Source: Lentinus brumalis
Taxonomy: Eukaryota; Basidiomycota; Agaricomycetes; Polyporales; Polyporaceae
Direction: 5' to 3'
Length of the DNA: 64,000 nucleotides
NCBI GenBank assembly: GCA_001792895.1
Contig: MARA01000007.1
Span: 744,001-808,000, forward strand
Shown: piece by piece, positions 10,991 to 23,824 of the stretch
Numbering within the stretch: position 1 is the first letter of the stretch
How the letters are laid out: each line of letters begins with the position of its first letter
Program-made: the position numbers and the translations under genes
Notes under the pieces: generated by a model
Seen by the model: the letters and a program-made list of their open reading frames with translations, nothing else
Told to the model about the DNA's origin: nothing
Database searches by the model: none

Positions 10991-13900
10991 CCTCGTGTGC
11001 GGTGGCAGTGCGTCGGATATGGCGGACATGGGCGACACCGTGGCTTGTCACCGGGGAAGGACATGTACTCCAGCTGAACGTGGAGACATGGCGCTACTGT
11101 GTGCAGGCAGTGGCGAGACGAGGGGAGGGATGAATACGGGGCGAGAGGAAAGGCGGCGGTACGCGGAGCGGGCGTCGGAGCGCTGCTGACAGGCGGGGTG
11201 TTTGGCGTGCAGAGATCCTCCAGATCGATCACTTGTCTCTGAGCACCTCGGGGGTATACTACCCACCGTACAGGGCATACTACACCAGGGGGCGGGGGAC
11301 TGCAAGGAAGGCTCCCGGGAACGGCTTCTGTGGTTAACAAGGCGGAGCGGTACCCCGGAGTTCGACTACTAACTTGCTACACAGACGTTGGAGCCGGCTG
11401 AGATAGAGTTGGAAGATGTATACCGCCTAGCACTACTACATACAGCGACGGGAAACATGCAGTACTAAACGGGAGACTTGTGCGGGCCTTCGGAAATCGT
11501 TCCGGACACGGGCGCCTATTGTGCACTTTGCGCGTCGCGCTCCTTGCGCGCTCCGCCGTCTCCTTGTCTCCTGCCACCACCATCGCGCTGCGCTCTGCCT
11601 CACTCTCCGTCCTCGTCCTGATTTCGACAACTTCTACTCACCGCGAACTTGCTCCTTGGCACTTCGACGCTGGATGCTTCGCAACTCGGGCGGAACTCGC
11701 TGGCGGCGGGCGGACAGGGCGGAGGAGGGATGGGAACTATGAGCAGGGGCTACGCGCATACCGATGCCGCACTGTAAGCTTGTGCCATGGAGGTGAGTTC
11801 ATGCATATGAGAAGCATGAGAGGAGCACATACCACAGTCCTCGCTATCTGGTACATGCAGCGGGCTCGCATCAAACGACCCTCGATGCAACTGATCTCGC
11901 AGTCGTTGCGCCAGGCACGGCGTCGTTGGACTGGCCAGCACGCGGCATCCGGGCATCCGCAACACTGGAGAGAAAGGTAAGTCGGCAGGTACGTACGAAG
12001 GTGAGAAGACGCCCAACATGCTGACCTTTGAATGATACTCTGGCAGAAGCATCTGCATCACGCTCGCCGCGACGCGCAGCGCGAACCGAGTGGGACGATG
12101 CATGCGGACGATGCGGGGGGGGTCGATCAGCGGAGACATTGGCGTAGAGGTGAGTGCGAGATGTCCGCTTTAGGGGCAGGTCACGCTGGGAGCTCGCGGC
12201 GATCAGCCAGGTATAAAAGAGACGCATGGATACTAACTTACCTGCTCACAAGTCTCCTGCCCACGGTGGCTGTGAGTGCACTGTGATGAGGTCACGCGTG
12301 ATGACCCCGCTAGAGGTGAGCTGATATGTACCGTAGTTATGTCGCTGCGCTGTGTCCGAGGTTGTTCGTATTTGGCAGCTCAGCATATTGGAGCAAGCGA
12401 CGAGCATCAGGTGGGTGGGAGGCGGAGAATCAAGAGCTAACAGCGTACCTTGTCCAGTCTCCGGGTAGTCCGCACTCGACCCGGGTACAGCCAGGACCCT
12501 CGAGGCCGACGGGAGTTTGTCAATGATGGGCTCTGGAGAAGTTCAGGTAAGCATAATGCACTGGACAAGCAGAACATATGGTATGTACCTCATTTGCTAG
12601 GTCCACTAGAAGCATAGAATGTCGCGAACATGCTGCATGTCGAGACAATCATGCGCGAGACGTGTCGGCTCGTCTGAAGGACGCAAGGTAGGTTCTCGAG
12701 AGCGTCATTGGATCGTCCTGGCCTGCCCATCGAACAAAGCTGCTCGGGTGGACCATGGACAGCAATCCGGGAATACTGCCCCGGGCTGCGTCACGACGCG
12801 TACTTGTCGCTGACTCGCTGGACACTGACCGGGAGCGTGAGAGGGATATTGTGAGGGCGCAAACAGGAGTGGCAAATGTAAGCTACGTGTACAGCCGGTG
12901 ACACATACCAGCCATTCCGAGCTGCCATTCCGCAAACATTCGTCCTGCTGGTGCGTTGCAGGCCGTCGTAGAGTTGCGTTCGAGAGACAATGGGGAAGGA
13001 ACTCCTGTACTGTTCACGGTGTGTCAGCAACGTCTCTGCACCAGGGAATGTAGATCGAGCAGAATGTATTTCCGCACAAATAACAGCACTCACGAAGACA
13101 GTGCGACTCACACTGCGTGTGCAGAGGCCGTCGTGCGAAGCAAGAGAATAGAAGGAGTAATGGCTGTAGATGAAGATACGTGGAGAGAGAGCTGGCTGAG
13201 GATGACGGTACATGAGGAGGTCGGGTCAACGTGAACGACAGAGGAGCGGTCAATGACCTGCTCAAAGTCGTACGATGGCAGCCGAATATCGGGCGGGGTC
13301 CAGCCCGGACGTGTGAACAGAGCGAGGCTGTTCGGAGTGACAGACTACTAACCGCGCTTCGAGCACGGACCTCGCCGCGCTGATCGCATAACCGCTTGCA
13401 CATCGTGATATTGTGCCTCTAGTCTCTGCGACACTCCTCTCGTGCTCACGACTCATACTCTGGATGAGGAATCAAAGTAGAACCTGACTGAGGGCTCAGA
13501 GGCAGCTCAGAAAGCTGTGGGCAGTGCAGTCCGGGCAAGGTGTATCATGCATGCTGACTTACACAGGATTGCTAGGCCTGATTGCCGGTGCATATCAGCG
13601 ATGCAGCCGTCTTACTTGGGCGACGGCTTCGGCTTTTTGTGACTTGTTCCTTGCGCGCTCAGCACCAGCAGGGCTCAGTGTGTTCGTGGTTTCCGGCAGT
13701 TCACAAGGAGACCCGTGGTCCAAGTCAAACTGGTACACAACGCACAGAGAAAGAGACGGTTCAACGGCAGGGCAGCCTCGCAAGTGGAGGGAACACCGCT
13801 TTCAAAGGGATTACGGGGCTTGGCATGCCGTTCAGTCATCTCGGTTCAATCATCATCATGGCCACTGGTCTGCCCGAGAAGCCCGTGGATGCTCAGACTA

Positions 13901-14036
13901 GATCCGGAGCCTCCCATGCAATTACATCAGAGACACACGCGAGATGGCCTTTGAGATTCACTTGCACAGATCTCATCGCAGAAGCTCTCCATGCCGCTTC
14001 TTCGCAATGACGTCGATTTCAAGCTATGCCACGGTA
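10991..14036. other. Unit tail, unassigned, unit 1
   Basis: About 3 kb after the truncated GH3 gene, matching 20,864-23,824 and absent downstream of the complete gene in unit 3. It has many GTAAGT/GTGAGT and TTACAG-like sites on both strands but no open frame longer than about 170 codons and no recognised domain. It may be a remnant of the locus next to which the duplication began. Confidence 0.4.
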
Positions 14037-14901
14037 CGTGCAAGTTGCGGTACACATCCAGTGTCATTCCTCAAGCTACAAGACAAGGATGCCTCGGGTT
14101 CAGCAAGCATTGTGGTCTACATATAGGCTGTCTCTGTACTGCGCCGAGAATATCCGGCATTTACTAAGTGCTCTATCCTAGGCCTGTGTGCCGCATGCAA
14201 TGCAACCTCTTCGACGCGATCTCATACTCTATGTGACAGCTCTCAAATTTGTTACTATGCAGTACAGCCATGGGATGCCAAGGCTTGGCGCGATATCCGG
14301 GTTTGTGGTGCAACACATGGGTACACTTCTCCGAGAACTTCGCTCGCTATGTATCCCAGCATTATTGACCTACTGCAGTTCAAAATTGACCATTCCCTCG
14401 CTCGCAGATAGTCACATAGGCAATACTATGTCTACCCAAGCTGTACTCGACACATTCGAACTACAGGACCACGTTTTGAGCAGGACAAACACGCAGAATC
14501 ACGCAACGGCCGCATGTGGTCCTCATACCCCGCCCTCCTAAAACTACGACGCCCTCGCACCACTTCCAAGGCCGATCATCCCTTACCGAGCGCCCATATA
14601 CGAGGCGAGTGCGAACCGCCCCCGCCTCGCACACGATTGTTGCGCGTACGTGCGATTCACGCATCTTCGCACCCAGACCATTCGTCCGCCCCCAATGCAA
14701 TATCTTCGCCACCCCGTGTCGCTCTCTGGTTGGCGGAGGCCTCGGCACGTCTCCTCCTGTCGTTCCCAGGGTGCGTGGCGAGCTCCGACGTTGTCTGTGT
14801 TTGTCTGTCAGCTGTCAGAGCCGGGAGGGGTATGTACGCTCCTTGGCTCCCGACGCGTCCATGCGTCCGTCCTGGAGCACGTCCGCCCTAAAGTCGCGCT
14901 G
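14037..14901. other. Unit leader, no gene recognised, unit 2
   Basis: Copy of 1-857 with small indels. No recognisable gene. Confidence 0.5.
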
Positions 14902-15108
14902 TATAAGTGTCCCGCATATGCCGGGTGGGCAGCCAGACTCATCACTGAGAGCTCCCCGGTCTTCTGCCAATGGCTATCTCCCTTCCCTCCGCCGCCTCCC
15001 TTCTCCTTCTCCTTTTCGTCGCCGTCTTGCGTGCTGCCGTCGCTGTACGACGCTCTCCACAGGCTCGTTCACAACCCGGACACTCGACCGTGACCTTGGT
15101 TTTCGCAG
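14902..15108 (+). other. TATA box and putative signal-peptide exon, unit 2
   Basis: TATAAG at 14,902-14,907, ATG at 14,970, donor CAG/GTGAGT after 15,108. This copy reads MAISLPSAASLLLLLFVAVL followed by RAAVA, a convincing secretion signal with an AVA cleavage context. Units 1 and 3 have one extra base and lose that frame. The rest of the gene could not be assembled, so it may be the start of a small secreted protein or a chance reading. If real, unit 2 is the only unit that keeps it. Confidence 0.4.
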
Positions 15109-18063
15109 GTGAGTGTCGTTCTGCTACTAGTACGCGCTGCTCACTGTCCTTCCTTCAAGAGGAGCGAGCCGTCGACGTCATGCCGGCGGCGTCCCGCGTC
15201 GTGTAGCAAGGTACGCCTACTCCTACTGCTTCTCATTGTCCGCGTACCTAGTCCGCTTCTCCATGTTAGCACCAGGGTCCGCTGAGGCACGTACCGCTCC
15301 TCGCGCCCCCGTCGCCGTCCTCTAACTCATGTTTGCGCAGCATCCGTCCGAGCACTTCACCAGGGCCAGGAACAGCCACATCAGCCACGCAGTACGCCGG
15401 TAACGTCTCTCTGCTCTCACAGGCTACAGCCTACGTCACACGTGAGATAGATCTTACCTCTGATCCACCTCGCTAGACATCGACGCCGTTGCCCCTCGAC
15501 TTCGCTTCGACGGAGGAGCGCTATCGAAGACAACAGGCGTGTGCGCACAGGTATGTCTCCGGGGTACCAGATATATTGACCGGCTCCGGGCTGGCTCCGG
15601 GACTGACCTGCTCACCAGCGCAGCCGGCTCTCTGTAAGTAAGGCGCACATCTCGACTCGAAGCACGGCCTGTAGACTGTAGACGAAGTACGTCACCGCCG
15701 TTCAAACACGCATGCTCAGCCGACCGGTCTCGTTGGCGTGTCGCTCGCCGGGGACCTAAACGAGAACGCCGACGCTAGATAGACAGCGCGTCCTTCGAGT
15801 GCGACACTCCGCAGATGGTACGTCTGCCGCTCTGCCCGGGCTCGAGATGCATACTGTACTCACCACGCCCTCGGCGCCGTCCGGACGCACAGATCTTTCC
15901 CCGCCGGTGTGCGCTGTGCGGTGCCGTGTGCTCCGACAAGATACTCCGGCAGCGCCGCCTACCGTAGCGCGCCACCGTCAACCGCGTCCCGCTGGTGAGC
16001 TTACACTTATCCGCTTCCGCTTCCGAGTCGTGCGCCGGGGCCCGGGGTGCTGACCGCGGCCGTACCGACAGACCGACACTGGAGCTCGCCGCCGCGGACG
16101 CCTCAGAGTCGCGCTCCCGGGCATCCCCGCCGTGTACTCAGGCTCGCACATTCCGAGCGCGGACTCCGACGTGCACGTACGTCGGCCTCGTCGTCGTCGT
16201 CGTCTTCCGCTTCCGCTTCCCGGAATGCCGGTGCTGACACGTCACCGTCTGTGGGTGGTTGCGCGGGCAGACAGACTGTATCCCCGCCGGACGCAAGCTC
16301 CCGGATCGACTCGACGAGCGATTGTACAGCGGTGCGGCGGTCAAGCTCACGCGTGTTCGCATTCGCATTCGCATTCGCCATGCTCCGGGTACACCGCAGC
16401 CATCGGGCTGACTCGGGACGGCGGATGCGCGGCCCAGGACCGCCTCCGAGTCGCGTTCGAGGCAGATGTTCGGGAGGCCCGGGGTTGCGTGGCGGATGTT
16501 GCCGCCAGGTGCAGCTGTACGATGTGCTGTGGGTCTCGTCTCGTCATGCATGCAATCTCCAGCGATACAGGGTGCTCACCCGATTCCCGCGTCGCAGCGT
16601 CGCCATTCGGTAGGATAGACGACGAGCGGACAGCAGGTGAGCACCGCCCGCACACCGTCGCGACTGATCGAGGCTGACAGGAAATTTGCGACCTTCTGGC
16701 TACAGATCGTTCTCGGGGCGATTCAGATGCCGACGGCGAACGAGATACATATGTTGCGGGTCCCTGGGCAGTTGGTGAGTGTCCTCCGGTACAAGTCTCT
16801 CTGGTCCTACCGCGACGAGGTACGTGCGGTTGCCGTGTGCGTACATGCGCGCGAACCGAGCCTAGATCTCGAGTGGGCTTCTCCGGATCTGGACTGCGAG
16901 GGCGGTGTCGGGCAGCGGATGCGTCCGAAGTGCCGGCGAGCGTGTTGCTGTCGAGAGAGACGTCGGGCGGGCACGCTGCAGCGGCCGAGGCGGGTGAATC
17001 GAAAGGGCACGGATACCGGATCGTCGAGGCATTCTCTGGAGGCGCAGACGTGTGGTGGCGTGGAGTCGGTGCTGGGACGCGTCTGCGGCTCTGCGGGAGT
17101 GCGGTATCATGAGTGCTTCTGCAGGTGATCGAGCGCTGGACGTACGAGCAGCATTGAGTTCACGCACGCAGTTGATTGGGGATGTCGTCCGCCACGGATG
17201 GGATCAACAGAGGAAGCAGCGTTGCGATTTCGTGCAGAGTCGTGCGCACGTTGCTGCTTCTGGCCTAGCCGAAGCGATATGTCCGGGCAGATGGGGATAG
17301 AGGGCGTGTGTTGACGGCGATTGCGGGCGCGGAGTGGGACTTGGACGCGTCGCGGGAGGGTGCACGCGGGTGCGCAGTAGACGACTGAATACTGACCTGT
17401 TCGTACAGGATGCTCGAAGCAACGAGCACGGCGAGGTGGGGTGTTGTCTGACGCTATGCGCAAGGCGAGGTGTGTACTGCAGTGTGAGATGGAGATGATG
17501 TACTCACTCGAGTTGCTTTGTCAGTGGCATCCGTCCCGCGCTCGTGCGTCTCCGTGTGCTGGACGGGGCTGTCGAGGACGCGATGCACGTTCAAGGGACC
17601 GGGCAGGCGGCCGTGTTGCAGCGCTCCGGACGTGGCGGATGTAGGCAGAGGGCGGGAGAGCGAGGACCGGTCAGGAGACGCGACTGGCGCGGTCACGATG
17701 GGGGCAGACCACAAGGACAGACGGAGGGCTGATGGAATGCAGGTGGGAACAGGGCGGCCAGCTCTGGCAGCCATGCTGATTGCGCGCAGTAGAACGCCGG
17801 TTCGAGGACCCTCTTGCTGGCTTGCTCGCCGGCGCACTGTTCTGACGCCAGGCCGTGGACGCAGGCTCCCGGGTGGGTGCGCGCAGACGTGTCGAGGGCA
17901 GTCGTCGGACAGCGAGCACAGCGCACTCGACGCAGCCGTGGACGCGGGGATGCGACGCGTTACGTCACTCGTCACTTGGCGCCCGCCTCGAATGATGGGA
18001 AGCGACCCCATGGCACACCCGACGCGCTCTCCGCGACTTCTCGCCTTCGCCTTCGCCGTGCAG
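15109..18063. other. Unit interior, unassigned, unit 2
   Basis: Equivalent of 1,066-3,460 plus 7,491-8,030, without the transposon. It contains a (GTC)n tract near 16,190 and a (CGCATT)n tract near 16,358-16,380 that is longer than in unit 1. No gene is assigned. Confidence 0.4.
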
Positions 18064-18070
18064 TATATAA
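18064..18070 (+). promoter_or_regulatory. TATA box of GH3 copy 2
   Basis: TATATAA at the same 67 bp spacing to the ATG (18,131) as in the other units. Confidence 0.8.
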
Positions 18071-18130
18071 TGCACAACGCGAGCCCCGCCCCGAGCTTTC
18101 CCCGCTCCCTCTCTGCTTGCGGCCGACGCC

Positions 18131-20863
18131 ATGGCTCTCCTCAGCACCAGGCTCTCCGCCATGTGTGCCCTATTCCTCCTCGCCGTCAGCAGCGATGCCC
18201 AGACTCCGAGCAGCTCCCAGCTCGCCTCTTCGTTCTCGGAGGCTTCGAGTGTCCTGACCTCCCAGTCGCTCTCCAGCGTCGTCTCGACCGCCAGCGCATC
18301 GGTGTCGACCGCTTCGAGCGTCCTGTCCAGCGATCCGGCGTCAAGCGCTACCCCTAGCACGGTCTCGAGCGCGGTGTCCAGTGCGCTCTCCACCGTCTCC
18401 TCCGTCGCGTCGGCGAGTGTCAGCGCGTCGGTGTCAACGTTGTCGTCCGCAGTCACCTCCGTGGCTTCTTCCGCGGCAGCGACCACAGCAAGCTCAGTCC
18501 CTGCCACAGAGACAAGTGAGTGCTACATCTTAACATTCATTATCCCATCTCGTGTGATGTATCTTCGTAAACCCTGCGGCGAGGTCTTTGCATCCTCTGA
18601 GAGCGAACATGACTGCTTCACCCGTCGGAAGACGTGTTCAAACGGCAGAGCCATTCCCGAGTCTGGTACTGCGCGTATATCCTGCATATGTGCGTCCGCC
18701 AACGCCGCGTATATCCTGCATATGTGCGTCCGCCAACGCCCCGTATGCTGAACCATCCCTGAGGAGTGCACGGCTGCGACGCCCACCGCGATTCGTGTCT
18801 GGAAGTGCATCCTTCGCAGACCTTCACGGCGCATGTTATCCTGCACATGTGCGTCCTCCAATGCCTCGTATCTCTTGAGTTCGCTGAGGAATGCACGTCT
18901 GTTCGGTTTCGATTCTTGTATGGAAGTGTGCCCTTCCCACTTGCGTTTGCACCCTTACTCCACGCATTGGGACGCGTGCACGGCAGCGCCACATTGCGCA
19001 TACGATGGGGCAGTCGTGCATCCAGAATAAACCTGCATATTGAACGCGTGCCCGACCTCGTACGAGGGTCCGACGCGTTGTCGTGGCGCATTCCTTGCTC
19101 ATGTCCGCGTGCCAAGGGTCTCAAGCGTGTACGCGGGATTTCGTTTGCCGTCTGCCAGAGCCATCCCGATGCGTGCATATACATAGCATTCGTGCCTCCA
19201 GATACGTGTTGCGTGTCATCAAGTCTCTGGGGGCGTGTCCGGTCTCGTACGAGGCTCAGGCGCGCTTTGACGTGTCGTGAATGTACATATGACTTCCTGA
19301 CGCGTCGGAGAACGGGTGGTTCGCGCATCCATGCGGGCAGCCGCACTCCAGTCAATTTTGCAGAACCCCCGCCTTTGCATATGGTTGCTGCATCTCATAT
19401 TCGACTTCCCCGGCTTCTTTACACGATCTTCCTTTCCCGTTTAGTCGAATTGGCGTGCTGACGAACTTGCGAACAGCTCTGAGCACCCTCCCGATCTCCT
19501 CATACCCATTCTCGTCGTTCCCGGTTCCCTCTGCGTCGCCGATCCCGGGAACGTTCCCGTCGACCTCTCCGAAGTCGCCTCCCCCACCCGGCTCTGACCT
19601 GATCCCCGACTTCGCGCCCGCATGGGCGAAGGCGCACTCCCAGGCGAAGAAGCTCATCTCCGGCTGGTCGGTCGAGCAGAAGGTGAACGTCTCCACCGGC
19701 GTCTTCTGGATGAAGGGCCTTTGTGTCGGCAACATCGCCGCGGTGGGCGACTTCCCCGGGCTCTGTCTCGAGGACTCTCCGCTGGGTGTCCGCGACACCG
19801 ACTTCGTGACCGCGTTCCCGGCGGCATCACTGTCGCCTCGACGTGGAACCGCACGCTTCTCCGCCAGCGTGGCCAGGCGATGGGTGCAGAGTTCAAGGGC
19901 AAGGGCGTGCATGTCGCGCTCGGCCCGATGATGAACATGGGACGGATTGCGCAGGGCGGGCGGAACTGGGAGGGCTTCGGGGCGGACCCGTATCTGACGG
20001 GCGAGTCTGCGTACGAGACCGTCCTTGGCTTGCAGCAGAGCGGCGTCCAGGCGTGCGCGAAGCACTACATCAACAAGTTCGTTTCCACAGCTACGTCTCC
20101 GGCAGTGACTGACAGTGGACCACAGCGAGCAGGAGCACAAGCGCGACCACGAGTCCTCGCACGTCGACGACCGCACTGAGCATGAGATATACCTGCACCC
20201 GTTCATGCGCTCCGTGCAGGCCGGCGTCGCTTCCGTCATGTGCAGCTACAGTGCGTATATCAGTCGTGGACCTGCACGGACGCGTGCTGACTTGCGACGC
20301 AGACCAGATCAACGCTTCGTGGGCGTGCGAGAACGACCGCACGCTGAACCAGATCCTGAAGGGCGAGGTCGGCTTCCAGGGCTACGTCCAGTCCGACTGG
20401 GGTGCCCACCACTCGACGCTCGCGGCCGTCAACGGGCTCGATGTGAGCATCAATTCTGCACATGCACATGTCCCCGGACCTGGCTGACTCGCGGCTGCAG
20501 ATGTCTATGCCCGGTGACATCAACCTCGGCTCTGGGACCACCTGGTGGGGCCCGAACCTGACCGCGTTCGTGGAGAACGGGACCATTGCGGAGTCGCGGC
20601 TCACGGATATGGCGGAGCGCATCGTCGCTGCGTGGTACCTCCTCGACCAGGATAAGGGCTACCCGAATGGTGCGCTGCCGTATACGATCGCGGCACTGTA
20701 CAGTAGAGACCAAAATATATTTTGTGCCCGAGACAGCTCCAGCGTGAGAAGCCGCAGCAGAGAGTCCAGTAGCCTCGTGTGCGGTGGCAGTGCGTCGGAT
20801 ATGGCGGACATGGGCGACACCGTGGCTTGTCACCGGGGAAGGACATGTAAGTACTGCGGCTGA
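18131..20863 (+). pseudogene. Truncated, frameshifted GH3 beta-glucosidase, copy 2
   Basis: Exons 18,131-18,515, 19,477-20,076, 20,126-20,250, 20,303-20,442, 20,501-20,863. Same layout as copy 1: signal peptide, Ser-rich linker, (beta/alpha)8 domain up to YPNGALPYTIAALYS. Exon 2 is 600 nt instead of 601: near 19,822 the GCGGGCATC of the other copies is GCGGCATC, which throws the frame soon after VTAFPA. Intron 2 has donor GTTCGT instead of GTGCGT. The exon 5 tail is in a different frame from copy 1 because an A run is one base shorter, and it ends at 20,863. No acid/base Glu and no FnIII domain are present. It cannot encode a working enzyme; the frameshift could be real or a base-call error. 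Confidence 0.88.
18516..19476 (+). other. Long GH3 intron (961 nt), unit 2
   Basis: Same donor, acceptor and phase as in unit 1. Degenerate roughly 125 bp repeat copies begin near 18,762 and 18,887. A 34 bp block starting GCGTATATCCTGCATATGTG is tandemly duplicated near 18,670-18,740, where unit 3 has one copy. Confidence 0.75.
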
Positions 20864-23824
20864 ACGTGGAGACATGGCGCTGCTGTGTGCAGGCAGAGGC
20901 GAGACGAGGGGAGGGAAGAAGACGGGGCGAGAGGAGAGGAGGCGGTACGCGGAGCGGGTGTCGGAGCGCTGCTGACAGGCGGGGTGTTTGGCGTGCAGAG
21001 ATCCTCCAGATCGATCACTTGTCTCTGAGCACCGTACAGGGTATACTACCCACCGTACAGGGTATACTACCCACCGTACAGGGCATACTACACCAGGGAT
21101 GCGGGGGACTGCAAGGAAGGCAGGAACGGCTTCTGTGGTTAACAAGGCGGAGCGGTTCCCGGAGCTCCACTACCTACTTGCTACAGACGTTGGAGCCAGA
21201 TAAAATAGAGTCGGAAGCAAATATATACCGCCTAGCACTACTGACAGCGACGAGAAACATGCAGTACTAAACGGGAGACTTGTGCGGGCCTTCGGAAATC
21301 GTTCCGGACACGGGCGCCTATTGTGCACTTTGCGCATCTTGTCTCCTGCCACCACCATCGCGCTGCGCTCTGCCTCGCTCTCCGGCGTCGTCCCCGCTTT
21401 CAACGCCCTACTCATCTGTGAACTCAATGCTTGGCACTTCGACGCTGGATGCTTCGCAACTCGGGCGGAACTCGCTGGCGGCGGGCGGACAGGGCGGCGG
21501 ACGGATGGGAGCTTTGAGCAGGGGCTACGCGCATACCGATGCCGCACTGTAAGCTTGTGACACGGAGGTGAGTTCGCGCATATCAGAAGCAGGAGAGGAG
21601 CACATACGGTATACCACAGTCCTCGCTATCCGGTACATGCAGCGGGCTCGCATCAAACGACACTCGATGCAACTGATCTCGCAGTCGTTGTGCCAGGCAT
21701 GGCGTCGTTGGACTGGCCAGCACGCGGCATCCGGGCATCCGCAACACTGGAGAGAAAGGTGACTTAGCAGGTACGTACGAAGGCGAGAAGATGCGCAACA
21801 TGCTGACCTTTGAATGATACTCTAGCAGAAGCATCTGCCTCGCGCTCGCCGCGAAGCGCAGCGCGAACCGAGTGGGACGATGCATGCGGACAATGCGCGG
21901 GGAGTCGATCAGCGGAGACATTGGTGTAGAGGTGAGTGCGCAATGTCCGCTTAGGGGCAGGTCATGCTGGCAGCTCGCGGCGATCAGCAGGTATGAAAGA
22001 GACGCATGGATACTAACTTACTTGCTCACGAGTCTCCTGCCCGCGGTGGCTGCGAGTGTGCTGTGATGAGGTCACGCACGACGATCTGAGGTGAGCTGAA
22101 ACCGTATGCGTGTCACTGCGCTGTGTCCGAGGGTGTTCGTCTCTGGCGGCGTAGCATTTAGGAACGAGCGACAAGTACCAGGTGGGTGGGAGGCGGAGAA
22201 CCGAGAGCTAACAGCGTACCTTGTCCGTCTCCGGGTAGTCGCCCGGTACAGCCAGGACCGTCGAGGCCGACGGGAATTTGTCAATGACGGGCTCTGGAGA
22301 AGTTCAGGTAAGCGTAATGCACTGGACAAGCAGAGCGTATGGCACGTACCTCATTTGCTAGGTCCACTGAAAGATAGATTGTCGCAAACATGCTGCATGT
22401 CGAGACAACCATGCGCGAGACGTGTCGGCTCGTCTGAAGGACGCAAGGTAGGTTCTCGAGAGCGTCATCGGATCGTCCTGGCCTGCCCATCGAACAAAGC
22501 TGCTCGGGTGGACCATGGACAGCAATCCGGGAACACTGCCCCGGGCTGCGTCACGACGCGTATTTGTCGCCGGCCAGTGACACTGACCGGGAGCATGAGA
22601 GGGATCTTGTGAGGGCGCAAACAGGAGTGGCAAATGTAAGCTACGTGTACGGCCAGTGACACATACCCCATTCCGAGCTGCCATTCCGCAAACATTCGTC
22701 CTGCTGGTGCGTTGCAGGCCGTCGTAGAGTTGCGTTCGAGAGACAATGGGGAAGGAACTCCTGTACTGTTCACGGTGTGTCAGCAACGTACTCTGCACCA
22801 GGGAATGTAGATCGAGCAGAATGTATCTCCGCACAAATAACAGCACTCACGAAGACAGTGCGACTCACACTGCGTGCAAGAGGCCGTCGTGCGAAGCAAG
22901 AGAATAGAAGGAGTAATGGCTGTAGATGAAGATACGTGGAGAGAGAGCTGGCTGAGGATGACGGTACATGGGGAGGTCGGGTCAGCGTGAACGACAGAGA
23001 AACAGTCAATTTCCTGCTCAAAGTCGTACGACTCATGGCAAGCGAATATCGGGGGGGTCCAGCCCGGACGTGTGAACAGAGCGAGGCTGTTCGGAGTGAC
23101 AGACTACTAACCTCGCTTCGAGGACGGACCTCGCCGCGCTGATCGCATAACCGCTTGTACATCGTGATATTGTGCCTCTAGTCTCTGCGACACTCCTCTC
23201 GTGCTCACGACTCATACTCTGGATGAGGAATCAAAGTATAACCTGACTGAGGGCTCAGACGCAGCTCAGAAAGCTGTGGGCAGTGCAGTCTGGGCACGGT
23301 GTATGCTATTGTAGCGAGGGCTTCCGAGCTGCGGCATGCATGCTGACTTACACAGGATTGCTAGGCCTGATTGCCGGTTCATATCAGCAACGCGGCCGTC
23401 TTACTCTGTTGACGGCTTCGGCTTTCCGTGACTTGTTCCTTGTGCTCTCAGCACCAACAGGGCTCAGTGTGTTCGTGGTTTCCGGCAGTTCACAAGGAGA
23501 CCCGTGGTCAAAGTCAAACTAGTACACAATGCACAGAGAAAGAGACAGCTCAACGGCAGGGCAGCCTCGCAAGTGGAGGGAACACCGCTTTCAAACGGAT
23601 TACGGGCTTGGCATGCCGTTCAGTCATCTCAGTTGAATCATCATCATGGTCACTGGTCTGCCCGAGAAGCCCGTGGATGCTCAGACTAGATCCGGAGCCT
23701 CCCATGCAATCACATCAGAGACACACGCGAGATGGCCTTTGAGATTCACTTGCACAGATCTCATCGCAGAAGCTCTCCGTGCCGCTTCTTCGCAATGACG
23801 TCGATTTCAAGCTATGTCAGGTAT
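20864..23824. other. Unit tail, unassigned, unit 2
   Basis: Copy of 10,991-14,036. No recognised gene. It includes the 21 bp tandem repeat at 21,031-21,093. Confidence 0.4.
21031..21093. repeat. 21 bp tandem repeat, three copies
   Basis: ACCGTACAGGGTATACTACC plus C, three times in a row, the last copy slightly diverged. The corresponding place in unit 1 (about 11,245-11,290) has fewer copies, so the array changed length after the units separated. Confidence 0.9.

Larger units (their letters stand above)
1..14036 (+). repeat. Tandem unit 1 (GH3 array), interrupted by a transposon
   Basis: First visible copy of a direct tandem repeat. The sequence at position 1 matches 14,037 and 23,825 base for base over tens of bases and stays alignable throughout, so the window opens at or inside a repeat boundary and more copies may lie to the left. 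Order: leader, putative first exon of a secreted protein (926), more leader, GH3 promoter and gene (8,031-10,990), then an unrecognised 3 kb tail. Removing the 4,016 bp transposon and one 7 bp target duplication leaves about 10.0 kb, close to the 9.8 kb of unit 2. Small indels and short-tandem-repeat length changes separate the units. Confidence 0.93.
14037..23824 (+). repeat. Tandem unit 2 (GH3 array)
   Basis: Second full copy, 9,788 bp, in the same order as unit 1 but without the transposon. At about 17,516-17,530 it keeps the uninterrupted empty site that the element hit in unit 1. It carries its own truncated GH3 gene (18,131-20,863), a longer 21 bp tandem repeat near 21,031 and a 34 bp duplication inside the long GH3 intron. 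Confidence 0.93.
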
